Source of the DNA: Planctomycetales bacterium | GTDB lineage: Bacteria > Planctomycetota > Phycisphaerae > SM23-33 | Direction of reading: 5' to 3' | Assembly (NCBI GenBank): GCA_030612725.1 | Contig: JAUWNJ010000014.1 | Coordinates: 24,954-88,953 of the forward strand | Length of the DNA stretch: 64,000 nt | Made by a program: the position numbers and the translations under genes | Part shown: piece after piece, positions 1-7,691 of the stretch | How the letters are laid out: each line of letters begins with the position of its first letter | How positions within the stretch are numbered: the first letter of the stretch is position 1 | Notes under the pieces: generated by a model | What the model was told of the DNA's origin: nothing | Database searches by the model: none | Seen by the model: only the letters and a program-made list of their open reading frames with translations

Positions 1-1
1 C

Positions 2-688
2 CTCGGCCCGGAACTGTACAGACGTCTGCGACGGACGCTATGTCACGAAAACCTGTTCCGCCAGGCGGCCGAACAAGTCAAGCGAGGCGAATACGAACCG
101 GACGGGACGATGCCGGACCACCTCCTGTGGGCCTACAACTATTTCGTCGCGGCGTGGCTCGGCAGAAACGGCGTTACAGGGACGCAATCCTACAATCAGG
201 GTTACTGCGTGCGGTATTCGTCGAAGGGCGGCCACGCGGCCAAGCGGTGGGCCTCAGCGGTCGATTCTATTCCCGCGTGGCGGCGACGTATGCGCGAGGT
301 AACGATCCTTTGCAAGGACGGCCTGGAACTCATCGGCAAAATCGCCGACGAAGCCGGCACGGCGATCTACGTCGATCCGCCGTACCTGACCAAGGGCGCG
401 AAGTACGTCCACGATTTCAAGGACCACGACCATATCGCACTGGCCGGACTGCTGGGGCGATTCACGAATGCCCGCGTGGTCGTCAGTTACTACGACGATC
501 CCCGCCTCGATGAACTTTACCCGGCGGACCGCTGGACGAAGGTCAAGTGCTACCGCCACAAGGCGCTGAGCAACCAGAGCAAACGCGACAAAACGGGGGC
601 TGACGTAGCACCCGAAGTCCTTCTGATCAACGGGCCGAGTTACACAGACAAGAAACCAGAACCCGGATTATTCACAGGAAAGAAATAA
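2..688 (+). CDS. D12-class (Dam-like) adenine DNA methyltransferase, 5' truncated by window edge
   Basis: The frame is open from the window edge, so the N-terminus (including the SAM-binding FxGxG motif) is missing; 228 residues remain. The remaining part has the catalytic motif DPPY in the context AIYVDPPYLTKGAKY, followed by a segment ending in a VLLING strand, typical of the phage D12/Dam group that methylates N6 of adenine. The stop is followed after two bases by the GTG of the Dcm-type gene, so both are probably translated from one transcript. In a phage the likely role is protection from host restriction; that is inference. The target sequence cannot be read from this part. Confidence 0.85.
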   Translation, partial: LGPELYRRLRRTLCHENLFRQAAEQVKRGEYEPDGTMPDHLLWAYNYFVAAWLGRNGVTGTQSYNQGYCVRYSSKGGHAAKRWASAVDSIPAWRRRMREVTILCKDGLELIGKIADEAGTAIYVDPPYLTKGAKYVHDFKDHDHIALAGLLGRFTNARVVVSYYDDPRLDELYPADRWTKVKCYRHKALSNQSKRDKTGADVAPEVLLINGPSYTDKKPEPGLFTGKK

Positions 689-1828
689 ATGTGGCTTTAT
701 GTACCTTGTCAATCTGCACCGGCGAAGCCGGACTCGAACTCGGAATCGAACTGTCCGGCGTCGAAATTGAGCCGGTCTGTTACGTGGAGAGGGAAATCTA
801 CGCCGTCGCAAATCTTGCGAGGCTTATCAAGGAAGGAGTCCTGGCGGACGCTCCTGCCTGGTCTGACGTGCGAACAATCTGCGATGCAGAGTTCCGCGCT
901 TTCATGGCCGGGCGGCAAATCGACCTTATCTGCGGAGGATACCCCTGCCAGCCGTTCAGCAGTGCGGGTAAGCGACGCGGTACGGACGATCCTCGACACC
1001 TTTGGCCTGCAATCGCTGACGCGATTGGCCTCTACCAGCCCGCACTCTGTTTTTTCGAGAACGTGCCGGGCCATCTCACCCTTGGGTTTGAAACCGTCCT
1101 CGATGATTTACGGCGAATGGGTTACGAAGTTGCGGCTGGACTCTTTAGCGCGTCGGAAGTCGGCGCAAGCCACAAGCGAGAGCGGCTGTTCATCCTGGCC
1201 CACAGCAAAGAATGCACGCGGAACATACACGCGGGACAACGGCGACCCCGACAAGCAGAGGCCGACGCTGCGGGGGCTGGCGGAAAAGAATTGGCACACG
1301 CCGACAACGCCGGACAGAGGGCCGGAGACAGCCGAATCGAAAGCGACCCGAACGAACGGCGGGATAGACTTACAGACGCAGGCGAAGTTGTGGCCGACGC
1401 CAGCAGCGGAGGAAGCGAAAAAATCCGATGTCAACATCAGGGGGAACCCGACCCTGAAAGGATCGGCAACTCAATGGCCGACGCCGGCGGGACGGGACCA
1501 CAAGGGGGCGAACGCCGAGAAGCACCTGGCGGTCGGGACGGGACGGAAGCACCTCGATCAACTGCCGAACTTCGTATCCCATTGTTTCCGCCGGGACCAG
1601 ACGACCGGACCGGATGGAGCGAAATCGCCGGAGGCAGCCCCCACCTTGCCCCGGCGACTGAATCCGACCTTCGTATCGTGGTTGATGGGCTTTCCTTTGG
1701 GGTGGGCGAACATCGCAATCACCGGCTCCGGCTTCATGGCAACGCAGTTGTCCCGCTTCAGGCGGCGTATGCGTTCACGACTCTTATGGCTTGTCTGCAC
1801 GACACAGAAAGGCGGGCTGATTGAATGA
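689..1828 (+). CDS. possible overprinted reading frame across the dcm gene
   Basis: An ATG two bases upstream of the dcm GTG opens a 379-codon frame spanning all of dcm and ending in a TGA that overlaps the ATG of the next gene. Its second half carries repeated W-P-T-P units (SSWPTAKNARG, KLWPTPAAEEA, TQWPTPAGRDHKG) and ends with LNPTFVSWLMGFPLGWA. I recall the WPTPxxRDxKG and LNPxFVxWLMGFPxGW motifs from phage proteins annotated near Dcm enzymes. Because the nucleotide repeat coding ADA-type units in the dcm frame gives WPTP in this frame, the similarity may be a by-product. Coding by both frames is unproven. Confidence 0.3.
   Translation: MWLYVPCQSAPAKPDSNSESNCPASKLSRSVTWRGKSTPSQILRGLSRKESWRTLLPGLTCEQSAMQSSALSWPGGKSTLSAEDTPASRSAVRVSDAVRTILDTFGLQSLTRLASTSPHSVFSRTCRAISPLGLKPSSMIYGEWVTKLRLDSLARRKSAQATSESGCSSWPTAKNARGTYTRDNGDPDKQRPTLRGLAEKNWHTPTTPDRGPETAESKATRTNGGIDLQTQAKLWPTPAAEEAKKSDVNIRGNPTLKGSATQWPTPAGRDHKGANAEKHLAVGTGRKHLDQLPNFVSHCFRRDQTTGPDGAKSPEAAPTLPRRLNPTFVSWLMGFPLGWANIAITGSGFMATQLSRFRRRMRSRLLWLVCTTQKGGLIE
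691..1824 (+). CDS. C5-cytosine DNA methyltransferase (Dcm family)
   Basis: 377 residues from a GTG start. Motif IV PCQPFSSAG lies at residues 85-93 with catalytic Cys86, motif VI ENV at 123-125, a motif VIII-like segment (SHKRERLFIL) near 160, and the C-terminal motif X (GNAVVP) near 350. This order identifies a C5-cytosine methylase. Motif I is degenerate (CTGEAGLELG). Between about residues 170 and 320, the target-recognition region, a short unit of the type [LVM]A[DH][AS] recurs (LAHS, LAHAD, VADAS, MADAG), as in many phage Dcm proteins. The gene starts 2 bases after the Dam-like gene. A second, fully overlapping frame (689-1828) also stays open and is described separately. Confidence 0.92.
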   Translation: MALCTLSICTGEAGLELGIELSGVEIEPVCYVEREIYAVANLARLIKEGVLADAPAWSDVRTICDAEFRAFMAGRQIDLICGGYPCQPFSSAGKRRGTDDPRHLWPAIADAIGLYQPALCFFENVPGHLTLGFETVLDDLRRMGYEVAAGLFSASEVGASHKRERLFILAHSKECTRNIHAGQRRPRQAEADAAGAGGKELAHADNAGQRAGDSRIESDPNERRDRLTDAGEVVADASSGGSEKIRCQHQGEPDPERIGNSMADAGGTGPQGGERREAPGGRDGTEAPRSTAELRIPLFPPGPDDRTGWSEIAGGSPHLAPATESDLRIVVDGLSFGVGEHRNHRLRLHGNAVVPLQAAYAFTTLMACLHDTERRAD

Positions 1829-2025
1829 GCAATGAATATATAGGCACACGGCGGATTTGTTATGACGGCGGGATGCAATTCGTCCCGGTCTGCTCAACCT
1901 GCGGGCGATTCGTCAAAGCCGACGAGTCTGTCAGTTTTGACCCGAAAGGCCAACCCAATCTCCCTAACGCGACATGCAGCAAATGCGGCCGAACCATGAT
2001 GATCTTTGAAGGATATTTTGAATGA
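1825..2025 (+). CDS. small zinc-ribbon protein
   Basis: 66 residues with two CxxC knuckles, CSTCGRF near residue 25 and CSKCGRT near residue 52, spaced as in a single zinc ribbon. No other domain is visible and no specific function can be given. The ATG follows directly after the dcm stop, and the stop overlaps the start of the next gene (ATGA at 2022-2025), so it is part of the phage early operon. Small zinc-ribbon proteins of this type are common and uncharacterised in phage genomes. Confidence 0.75.
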   Translation: MSNEYIGTRRICYDGGMQFVPVCSTCGRFVKADESVSFDPKGQPNLPNATCSKCGRTMMIFEGYFE

Positions 2026-2444
2026 CTGACTACGGACTACTGGCTACCGACTACCAACTCGCCGAGGCAATCGGCTGGACCGTAACGGTGATCGCCGTAA
2101 CCGGCGTGATCCTCAACAACCACCGCCTACGGGCGTGCTTCGTCCTGTGGCTGGTTTCAAACTCGCTGTCGGCGGGCCTGCACATTCACGCCGGGATGAC
2201 GGCGCTGGCCGTGCGCGACGCGATTTTCTTCATACTGGCGATCCACGGACTGATCTGCTGGAGCAAAAAGAAGTCCACAGATTACACGGATTATAAAAAA
2301 TTCACAGAAGGGAAGCCCATAAGCCGTTGCCTAAAACCGGACCCGCTGCACACAACGCTCGCCGAGGGGAAGGTCAGACGCGGCGGCATAAAACCGCCCC
2401 CGACACACCCAAAGCCCAAGATACGACCGAAGCCACAAAAATAG
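2022..2444 (+). CDS. small membrane protein, PnuC-like / phage inner-membrane protein
   Basis: 140 residues. Residues about 12-82 contain three hydrophobic helices (beginning IGWTVTVIAVTGVIL, CFVLWLVSNSL and AIFFILAIHGLICW), in the arrangement of short phage membrane proteins related to the PnuC nicotinamide transporter fold. Transport of a nicotinamide precursor is only a possibility. The C-terminal 55 residues are unusual: they begin in a copy of the dispersed AGTCCACxxATTACACGG repeat (2272-2294), read in frame as STDYTDYK, and then become rich in Pro and Lys. The first codons also carry a GACTAC-type word repeat. Start and stop overlap neighbours, as in an operon. Confidence 0.6.
   Translation: MTDYGLLATDYQLAEAIGWTVTVIAVTGVILNNHRLRACFVLWLVSNSLSAGLHIHAGMTALAVRDAIFFILAIHGLICWSKKKSTDYTDYKKFTEGKPISRCLKPDPLHTTLAEGKVRRGGIKPPPTHPKPKIRPKPQK
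2272..2294 (+). repeat. dispersed AGTCCACxxATTACACGG repeat, in-frame copy
   Basis: Same repeat family as at 10734, 11127, 54655 and 62914. Here it is read through inside the PnuC-like gene and encodes STDYTDYK. Confidence 0.7.
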
Positions 2445-2472
2445 GGACTGGTAAAAACGCAGGGACGCGAAA

Positions 2473-3525
2473 ATGATGAACAGAAATGAACTATTTGAGC
2501 CGGGACGATATTCGTCGCTACCCGATGTAATCCTCCGCGACCCGTCGCTGTCGGCGTCGGCCAAACTCGTATGGATGGCGCTCGCCGGACACCTCGGACC
2601 GAGCGGTACGGAAGTATGGCCGTCAATGACCCGCCTGTCCCGAATGACGGGACTGGGGAAAAATACCGTCCTGCGAGCCGTCGCCGCCCTGGAAGATGCG
2701 AACCTCATCGTCGTAAAGCGACAGCCGAGCGGCAAGGCAAACCTCTACCGGATATTACAACCCCAGGTAGGCTTGTTCGACGAAAAATCCGCCGCGAACC
2801 AGTCGGAAAAACTCACCGGCCGGGAAAACCCACCGGTCGAAAAACCCGACCCAAAGCAGTCCCAAAATGGGACCGGTGCCGAAATGGGACCGGTCCCAAA
2901 ATGCGACCCGACCAGTCCCAAAATGGGACCGGAAGCGGTCCCAAAATGGGACTCTAAGTACTGTAGTAGTACTGAAAGAAGTACACCCCCTACCCCCAAG
3001 GGGGAAAAAGAGAAAAGTGAGGGTAACGGATTTTCTCCGAAGCCAAAAACGAAAAAGCAGATCGTCCAGCAATGCGAAACGGCCCATCAAAAAGCCTTCG
3101 GAAAACCGCTGCCGGCGAAATGGAAACGGGACATCCGGCTCGAATACGACGACGGCGACTTCGCCGCGCTGGAGCGAATCGACGAGGCGGTCATGGCCGA
3201 AGCCGAAAAGTACCGCGCCGCGAAGCGATGGAGTTGCCTCGGACACGGGACGGTGATGCAATACCTCGCCCACCTCGACCGCAAGGCGACAGCCAAGCAT
3301 AAAAAATCAGCCGATACCCAGGCCCAGGCCGCCGAGCAGGCCGAAAAAGACGAACTCGAACAATGCCGCTTGGAACATTTCCGAGGGTTGGGCCAAGCCC
3401 AACAAGAGCAACATGTCGCCGAAGTCCGTCGCCGGTTTCCGCACATGAAAGACCTCGACATGATCGGACGCCAAGCCGCCAACGCGGCCTGGCTGGAATA
3501 TGAACGGACCCCCGTAGAGGTTTAG
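2473..3525 (+). CDS. phage replication initiator-like protein with N-terminal helix-turn-helix
   Basis: 350 residues. Residues 10-95 form a winged-helix domain (SLSASAKLVWMALAGH, then MTRLSRMTGLGKNTVLRAV, then a basic wing) of the HTH_36 type found in plasmid and phage replication initiators. Residues 130-160 are a low-complexity linker (repeating PKMGP/PKWD) encoded by iteron-like DNA repeats. The C-terminal half is charged and helical without a recognised domain. By analogy with lambda O, where the origin lies inside the initiator gene, this protein may bind the repeats within its own gene. No SSB or helicase loader is visible beside it. It starts with two adjacent ATGs; the first is used here. 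Confidence 0.7.
   Translation: MMNRNELFEPGRYSSLPDVILRDPSLSASAKLVWMALAGHLGPSGTEVWPSMTRLSRMTGLGKNTVLRAVAALEDANLIVVKRQPSGKANLYRILQPQVGLFDEKSAANQSEKLTGRENPPVEKPDPKQSQNGTGAEMGPVPKCDPTSPKMGPEAVPKWDSKYCSSTERSTPPTPKGEKEKSEGNGFSPKPKTKKQIVQQCETAHQKAFGKPLPAKWKRDIRLEYDDGDFAALERIDEAVMAEAEKYRAAKRWSCLGHGTVMQYLAHLDRKATAKHKKSADTQAQAAEQAEKDELEQCRLEHFRGLGQAQQEQHVAEVRRRFPHMKDLDMIGRQAANAAWLEYERTPVEV
2860..2952 (+). repeat. five iteron-like repeats inside the initiator gene (candidate origin)
   Basis: The unit TCCCAAAATGGGACCGG occurs at 2860-2877, 2878-2894 (variant), 2894-2909 (variant), 2916-2932 and 2939-2952. Each complete unit contains the dyad TCCCA-AAA-TGGGA. Directly downstream, AGTACT occurs at 2957-2962 and 2968-2973, followed by a C5/G5 hairpin and A-rich DNA from about 3005, which could serve as an unwinding region. 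Function as a replication origin is inferred from position and pattern. Confidence 0.6.
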
Positions 3526-3534
3526 GGATTTTTT

Positions 3535-3567
3535 AACCACAGAGATCATAGAGAACGCAGAGGTAGA
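3535..3567 (+). repeat. CAGAGA-type word repeat between genes
   Basis: The gap between the initiator and the ASCH-type gene holds ACCACAGAGATCATAGAGAA followed by CGCAGAGG, a member of the same word family as the paired copies at 23781-23866. Confidence 0.55.
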
Positions 3568-3571
3568 AAAA

Positions 3572-4303
3572 ATGAAAGAGCACCCAATACTTTTCAAAGG
3601 CGAGATGGTCCGGGCGATTCTGGACACACGAAAAACGCAGACGCGGCGGGTAATAAAGCCGCAACCCAAGGTGGTTCATGCCATTTACTCCGATGCGAGC
3701 ATTGAAACAAATTGTATTTTCAGGAGAGGCGACCAAAGAATCCACTGCCCCTACGGTCAAGTCGGCGACCGTCTTTGGGTACGGGAAACGTGGCGGGTTG
3801 GCGCATGGGACGAAAACGGTGGCCGCATCTGCGTAGATTATAAAGCGGATAATTATGCCCGCCAAGAATGGCTCACTGTCCCCGATAACGAGATGTTTCA
3901 ACGGCTTTGGATTCAAACTTCCGAAGATGCGGAAAAGGCGGGCGTGAAATACGATAGCGACGGCAAATATCATTGGAAGCCCGACGACAGCCCCGCTCGC
4001 TGGCGTTCCCCTATCCACATGCCTCGTTGGGCTTGCCGCCTCACTCTGAAGGTTACGTCTGTCCGCGTGGAGCGACTACAGGATATATCGGAGGCCGATG
4101 CCAGGGCGGAAGGTGTACAGGCGGGCTGCGGCAACACCGTAGAAGATTGCGCAAGGGATAACTGCCGTTGTGATGTCGAATGTCCCGTAAAACTTACTTA
4201 CAGGGAGGGGTTACACGAATTGTTGGATTCCATTAATGCCAAGCGGGGCTTTTCGTGGGACTCGAATCCGTGGGTGTGGGCGATCACTTTCATCGTAAAT
4301 TGA
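3572..4303 (+). CDS. phage ASCH-domain-like protein
   Basis: 243 residues. The N-terminus (PILFKGEMVRAILDTRKTQT, then RRVIKPQP) and the pattern CPYGQVGDRLWVRETWR, IHMPRWACRLTLKVTSVRVE and LQDISEADARAEGV identify the widespread phage family built on an ASCH (PUA-like) fold, expected to bind RNA or nucleic acid. The exact function of the family is not known. A cysteine-rich stretch near residue 185 (CGNTVEDCARDNCRCDVEC) is an unusual insertion that might bind metal. The gene ends two bases before the ATG of the recombinase, so the two are probably cotranslated. Confidence 0.75.
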   Translation: MKEHPILFKGEMVRAILDTRKTQTRRVIKPQPKVVHAIYSDASIETNCIFRRGDQRIHCPYGQVGDRLWVRETWRVGAWDENGGRICVDYKADNYARQEWLTVPDNEMFQRLWIQTSEDAEKAGVKYDSDGKYHWKPDDSPARWRSPIHMPRWACRLTLKVTSVRVERLQDISEADARAEGVQAGCGNTVEDCARDNCRCDVECPVKLTYREGLHELLDSINAKRGFSWDSNPWVWAITFIVN

Positions 4304-4305
4304 AG

Positions 4306-5229
4306 ATGGCAAAGCGAAAAAGAAAACGAAAAGCATCGACCGCCGACGCGAAGCGACTGCTGAAAATCTTCCTGACCGGAAAAGGACGGCTCACCGCACA
4401 GGCCTACGAGACAGACCTTCGGCGATTCGCGGATTTCCTCGGCGCCAAAACGATGGACGATGCGGTGGCCGAACTCATCGGCGGAGGGAACGGCCAGGCC
4501 TACGAACTGGCCAGCCTCTACCGCGCCCACCTGCGGGAACGCTCCGCCGCCGCCACAATCAATCGACGACTGGCGACGCTCCGATCACTGACCTCCACAG
4601 CCAGGAACATCGGCATAATCGCATGGTCGCTTACGATCAAACCGCTGCCGACACAACCGCTGAGGGATTCGACCGGGCCGGGCCGGTCGAACGTTCGAAA
4701 AATGCTCGAATTCGCCAAGGCTCAAGGCGGGCTGAAGGGCTACCGCGATACGGCGATCCTGTACCTGCTCTACGGGCTGGCGCTGCGACGGGGCGAGGTG
4801 GTCGAACTGGACGCCGAAAATGTGAACCTGAAACGACCGGCGATAAGCGTTATCGGCAAGGGCCGGGTCGAAAGGGAATGGATCGACATGCCCCTGCTGG
4901 TAGCCGAGGCCGTCGCGGCGTGGATGTCACAGCGGAGTTGGGAAGATGGGCCTCTATTCTACACGCTCAGCCGGGCTTACGGACGCCAACGACTAAGCGC
5001 AACCGGATTGTATTCTATTGTGGTGGCGATAAGTACGTACATCGGCTGCAAGACCACACCACACGGCCTGAGGCACACGGCGATCACCGATGCGATCCTG
5101 CTGGGACACAGCCTCGCAGACGTTCAAAAGTTCAGCCGACACGCGAACTTGAACACCCTGCAAATCTACTTTGACCGGGTGCGAGGCGTGGCCGTGGACA
5201 TCGCCAGCAGCGTCGTAAATGGACTGTAA
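4306..5229 (+). CDS. tyrosine recombinase (XerC/D-like), prophage-internal
   Basis: 307 residues from the ATG that follows the stop of the preceding gene; an ATG 51 bases upstream in frame would overlap that gene and is less likely. An N-terminal SAM-like DNA-binding domain (about 15-105) is followed by the catalytic domain with Arg in LALRRGEVVEL (near 160), Lys in IGKGRVERE, the H-x-x-R box HGLRHT (near 252), His in SRHANL and the nucleophile Tyr in QIYFDR (near 287). All catalytic positions are present, so it should be active. It is distinct from the integrase beside the tRNA gene, and may resolve multimers or drive another recombination event. Confidence 0.88.
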   Translation: MAKRKRKRKASTADAKRLLKIFLTGKGRLTAQAYETDLRRFADFLGAKTMDDAVAELIGGGNGQAYELASLYRAHLRERSAAATINRRLATLRSLTSTARNIGIIAWSLTIKPLPTQPLRDSTGPGRSNVRKMLEFAKAQGGLKGYRDTAILYLLYGLALRRGEVVELDAENVNLKRPAISVIGKGRVEREWIDMPLLVAEAVAAWMSQRSWEDGPLFYTLSRAYGRQRLSATGLYSIVVAISTYIGCKTTPHGLRHTAITDAILLGHSLADVQKFSRHANLNTLQIYFDRVRGVAVDIASSVVNGL

Positions 5230-5512
5230 AACGCTATGGAGAGCGAAGGTAACGAGAATGGGATTTATGTTAAGTATATTTCAAGTTTTCGGGTGTTTGG
5301 CCTTAAATACTAACACCTGCCACAAACGGGACTTATGGAAATTCCCATCATTCGGGGTTTTGTGCGCGCATCCTGTTAGTTTCCCCAAAAAATACGACAA
5401 CTATCGTGCGCTATTTTGGGCCACTACTGTTAAGATAGGCAAGGGGACGAACACCCTGCCATTTACCCCAAAAGGGTTAAAGGTACTACCGACTGCCATT
5501 ATGACCGATTGA
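5230..5512. other. AT-rich gap before the late genes; candidate regulatory or packaging region
   Basis: About 280 bases without a convincing gene, clearly richer in A+T than its surroundings. It contains an inverted pair GGTGTT/AACACC near 5292-5317 and two related segments, AACACCTGCCA and ACACCCTGCCA. An open frame of 97 codons (5219-5512) has unusual composition and no similarity that I recognise. Position directly upstream of the terminase gene makes a late promoter or a cos/pac site plausible, but neither can be demonstrated. Confidence 0.4.
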
Positions 5513-5534
5513 GGGCGCGATTCCGCGCTTTTTT
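5513..5534 (+). terminator. Rho-independent terminator between early and late phage genes
   Basis: Stem GCGCG (5515-5519), loop ATTC, stem CGCGC (5524-5528), then six T (5529-5534). It lies 17 bases before the terminase ATG, so terminase expression would need antitermination or a promoter located in the remaining gap. Confidence 0.7.
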
Positions 5535-5551
5535 GACTCTGTTAGTTAGTT

Positions 5552-7687
5552 ATGGGTAAAGACTTACGAAAACGAGCCGCCCAAAGCCATGCCGCCGTGG
5601 CCTCTCTGGACCGCGAGCGAGCCAGTCAACGCGCGCTGATGTCTCGCAAACGAGCGGCGGGCCGGGACCTCGTTATCCCTCCCGTTTGCAACCCCCGTCG
5701 CCGCCGGCGATGCGAAAAAGACCCGGCCCTGTTTCTGAAGACCTACTTCCCTATAATTTTTTTCAACGCCTTCACGTCGAATCAGCGAAGCATCATCAAG
5801 GAGTTCATAGATCGCCTGCAATTCGGCGGATGGAAAGCGGAGACCGCGCCGCGCAAGGAGGGCAAAACCTCCCTCCTCCGGTGCCTGACTATCTACGCGA
5901 TTGCCTATGGCTTCCGGCGTTTCGTTGTAATCATCGGCGCCAACGCCCGCGAGGCGGACGACAACCTCGAAAACATCCGCGCCGAATTTGAACGAAACGA
6001 CCAGCTCGCCGAGGACTTCCCTGAAATTTGCATACCGATCCACGCCCTGGCCGGAGCCAGCCAGCGGGCGAACGCCCAGACGGTCGCCGGTCGGCGGACT
6101 TACCTCAAGTGGACCGGTGATATGATTCGCTTGCCAGTCGTGGTCGGGTCGCCCGCCTCTGGCGCCATGATCACGTCGCGCGGCATTGAGGGGACGATAC
6201 GCGGGATGAATTACCGGGGCCAGCGGCCCGATCTTGTGCTCATCGACGACCCGGAAACCGACGAAACGGCCCACAGCCCCGTCGAGATCGAGAAGCGGGA
6301 GAGGATTATCGAATCGGACATCGTCGGTCTTGGCGGCGAAAAGAGTATCGCCATTCTCTACACCTGCACGATCATCGCGGCCAACTGTCTGGCCGACAAG
6401 TTCACCGACCCGAAGGTCAAGTCTGCGTGGGACGGTACGCGACGGAAACTACTGGTACAGAAACCCGACCACGAAGATATGTGGGCCAAGTATATGGAAC
6501 TCCGGCAGGACGGTGTTCTGCACGCCGACAAGTCCGGCCGGAAGGCCCACAAATTCTATCTGAAAAATCGACGGGCGATGGATGCCGGGGCTGTTGTTTC
6601 CAATCCCTACCGATTCGACCCGACCGAAATGCCCGACGGCAGCGCCAAGCAGGTCTCGGCCCTTCAATTTTGTTATGACTTCATCGCCGACACCGACTGG
6701 ACGCATTTCAACAGTGAATATCAGAACATCCCGCCGCTCGGCCACGTCGCCGAACTGATCGACATCAACGCCCAAACGGTGATGAAGCGATGCAGCGGGC
6801 GTGATCGCGGGACGGTAACGCCGGAGGCCGACTACCTGACGGCCGGGCTGGACGTCGGCGGGCGGGCGATCCACTTCACCGTGATGGCGTGGAAGCATTC
6901 AGCCAGTCTGATTATCGATTACGGCGTGATCCCGGTCCATTCGCCTTTGGTCGGCAACCTGGAGGATGCGGAAAATCTATCAGCCGTCCAGGACGCGATC
7001 CTCACGGCGTTGTGCGAGTTCCGCGACATGGCCGCCGGCGGCTGGCCCGACGCCGACACCGGTGAGATGCGGTATCTTGACGTGGCGCTGGTCGATGCGG
7101 GCTACGCCCGGTCTTCGATGGACACGCCGGTCTATGAATTTGTCCGGTCCAGTCCCGGCAAAATCTATCGTGCGAGCAAAGGCTTCGGCTCCGGCGGCCA
7201 GGGCCGTTACCGCCACCCCGCCAAACGGGGGCATGGTCGTCTGCTCGGCAATCACTGGTTCGCCACTTTCCAACCGGGCCACAAGGCGTGGCTGTACAAC
7301 ATGGACTCGGATTACTGGAAAAACTTCGTCCACACCGGACTGCTGGCCGATCCCGGTCGTCCCGGTTCGCTGCTCTTGTTTGGTGCGCCCGAAAACGCGG
7401 TCGAGCATCGCAACTACGCCAGGCAGATCACCGCCGAGATATGGACGCACGAATACAAGCCCGGCAAGGGCGACGTTTGGCTGTGGAAGCGTATCCGCAG
7501 AGAGAATCACTGGTTTGATACGACTTACGCCTGTTGTGTCGCCGCGTCGATCTGCGGCATGAAGACCGTCGCCGTCCCGGCGGCCGCCCCGACCGCCGAC
7601 GGCAAACCGGCCAAGCGTCAACGCCCCGCCGTAAAAAAGAGAATGCGACTCTCCGACTTGCAGCGGCAAAAGCGAATGAAAGGATGA
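5552..7687 (+). CDS. terL: phage terminase large subunit
   Basis: 711 residues. The packaging ATPase domain has a deviant Walker A, APRKEGKTS, near residues 99-107 and a Walker B, LVLIDDPE, near 228-235. A C-terminal RNase H-like nuclease domain starts near residue 425 (LTAGLDVGGRAIHFTV) with a further acidic site in VALVDAGY near 515. The protein pumps DNA into the prohead and cuts concatemers. It opens the late operon and ends 4 bases before the TTG of the next gene. Its length is at the long end for TerL, partly owing to a basic N-terminal extension of about 55 residues. Confidence 0.92.
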   Translation: MGKDLRKRAAQSHAAVASLDRERASQRALMSRKRAAGRDLVIPPVCNPRRRRRCEKDPALFLKTYFPIIFFNAFTSNQRSIIKEFIDRLQFGGWKAETAPRKEGKTSLLRCLTIYAIAYGFRRFVVIIGANAREADDNLENIRAEFERNDQLAEDFPEICIPIHALAGASQRANAQTVAGRRTYLKWTGDMIRLPVVVGSPASGAMITSRGIEGTIRGMNYRGQRPDLVLIDDPETDETAHSPVEIEKRERIIESDIVGLGGEKSIAILYTCTIIAANCLADKFTDPKVKSAWDGTRRKLLVQKPDHEDMWAKYMELRQDGVLHADKSGRKAHKFYLKNRRAMDAGAVVSNPYRFDPTEMPDGSAKQVSALQFCYDFIADTDWTHFNSEYQNIPPLGHVAELIDINAQTVMKRCSGRDRGTVTPEADYLTAGLDVGGRAIHFTVMAWKHSASLIIDYGVIPVHSPLVGNLEDAENLSAVQDAILTALCEFRDMAAGGWPDADTGEMRYLDVALVDAGYARSSMDTPVYEFVRSSPGKIYRASKGFGSGGQGRYRHPAKRGHGRLLGNHWFATFQPGHKAWLYNMDSDYWKNFVHTGLLADPGRPGSLLLFGAPENAVEHRNYARQITAEIWTHEYKPGKGDVWLWKRIRRENHWFDTTYACCVAASICGMKTVAVPAAAPTADGKPAKRQRPAVKKRMRLSDLQRQKRMKG

Positions 7688-7691
7688 ACGC

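Noticed and set aside
5219..5512. 97-codon frame after the internal recombinase
   Set aside because: Composition is unlike the neighbouring genes and no family is recognised; the region is AT-rich with inverted repeats, so it is better read as regulatory.
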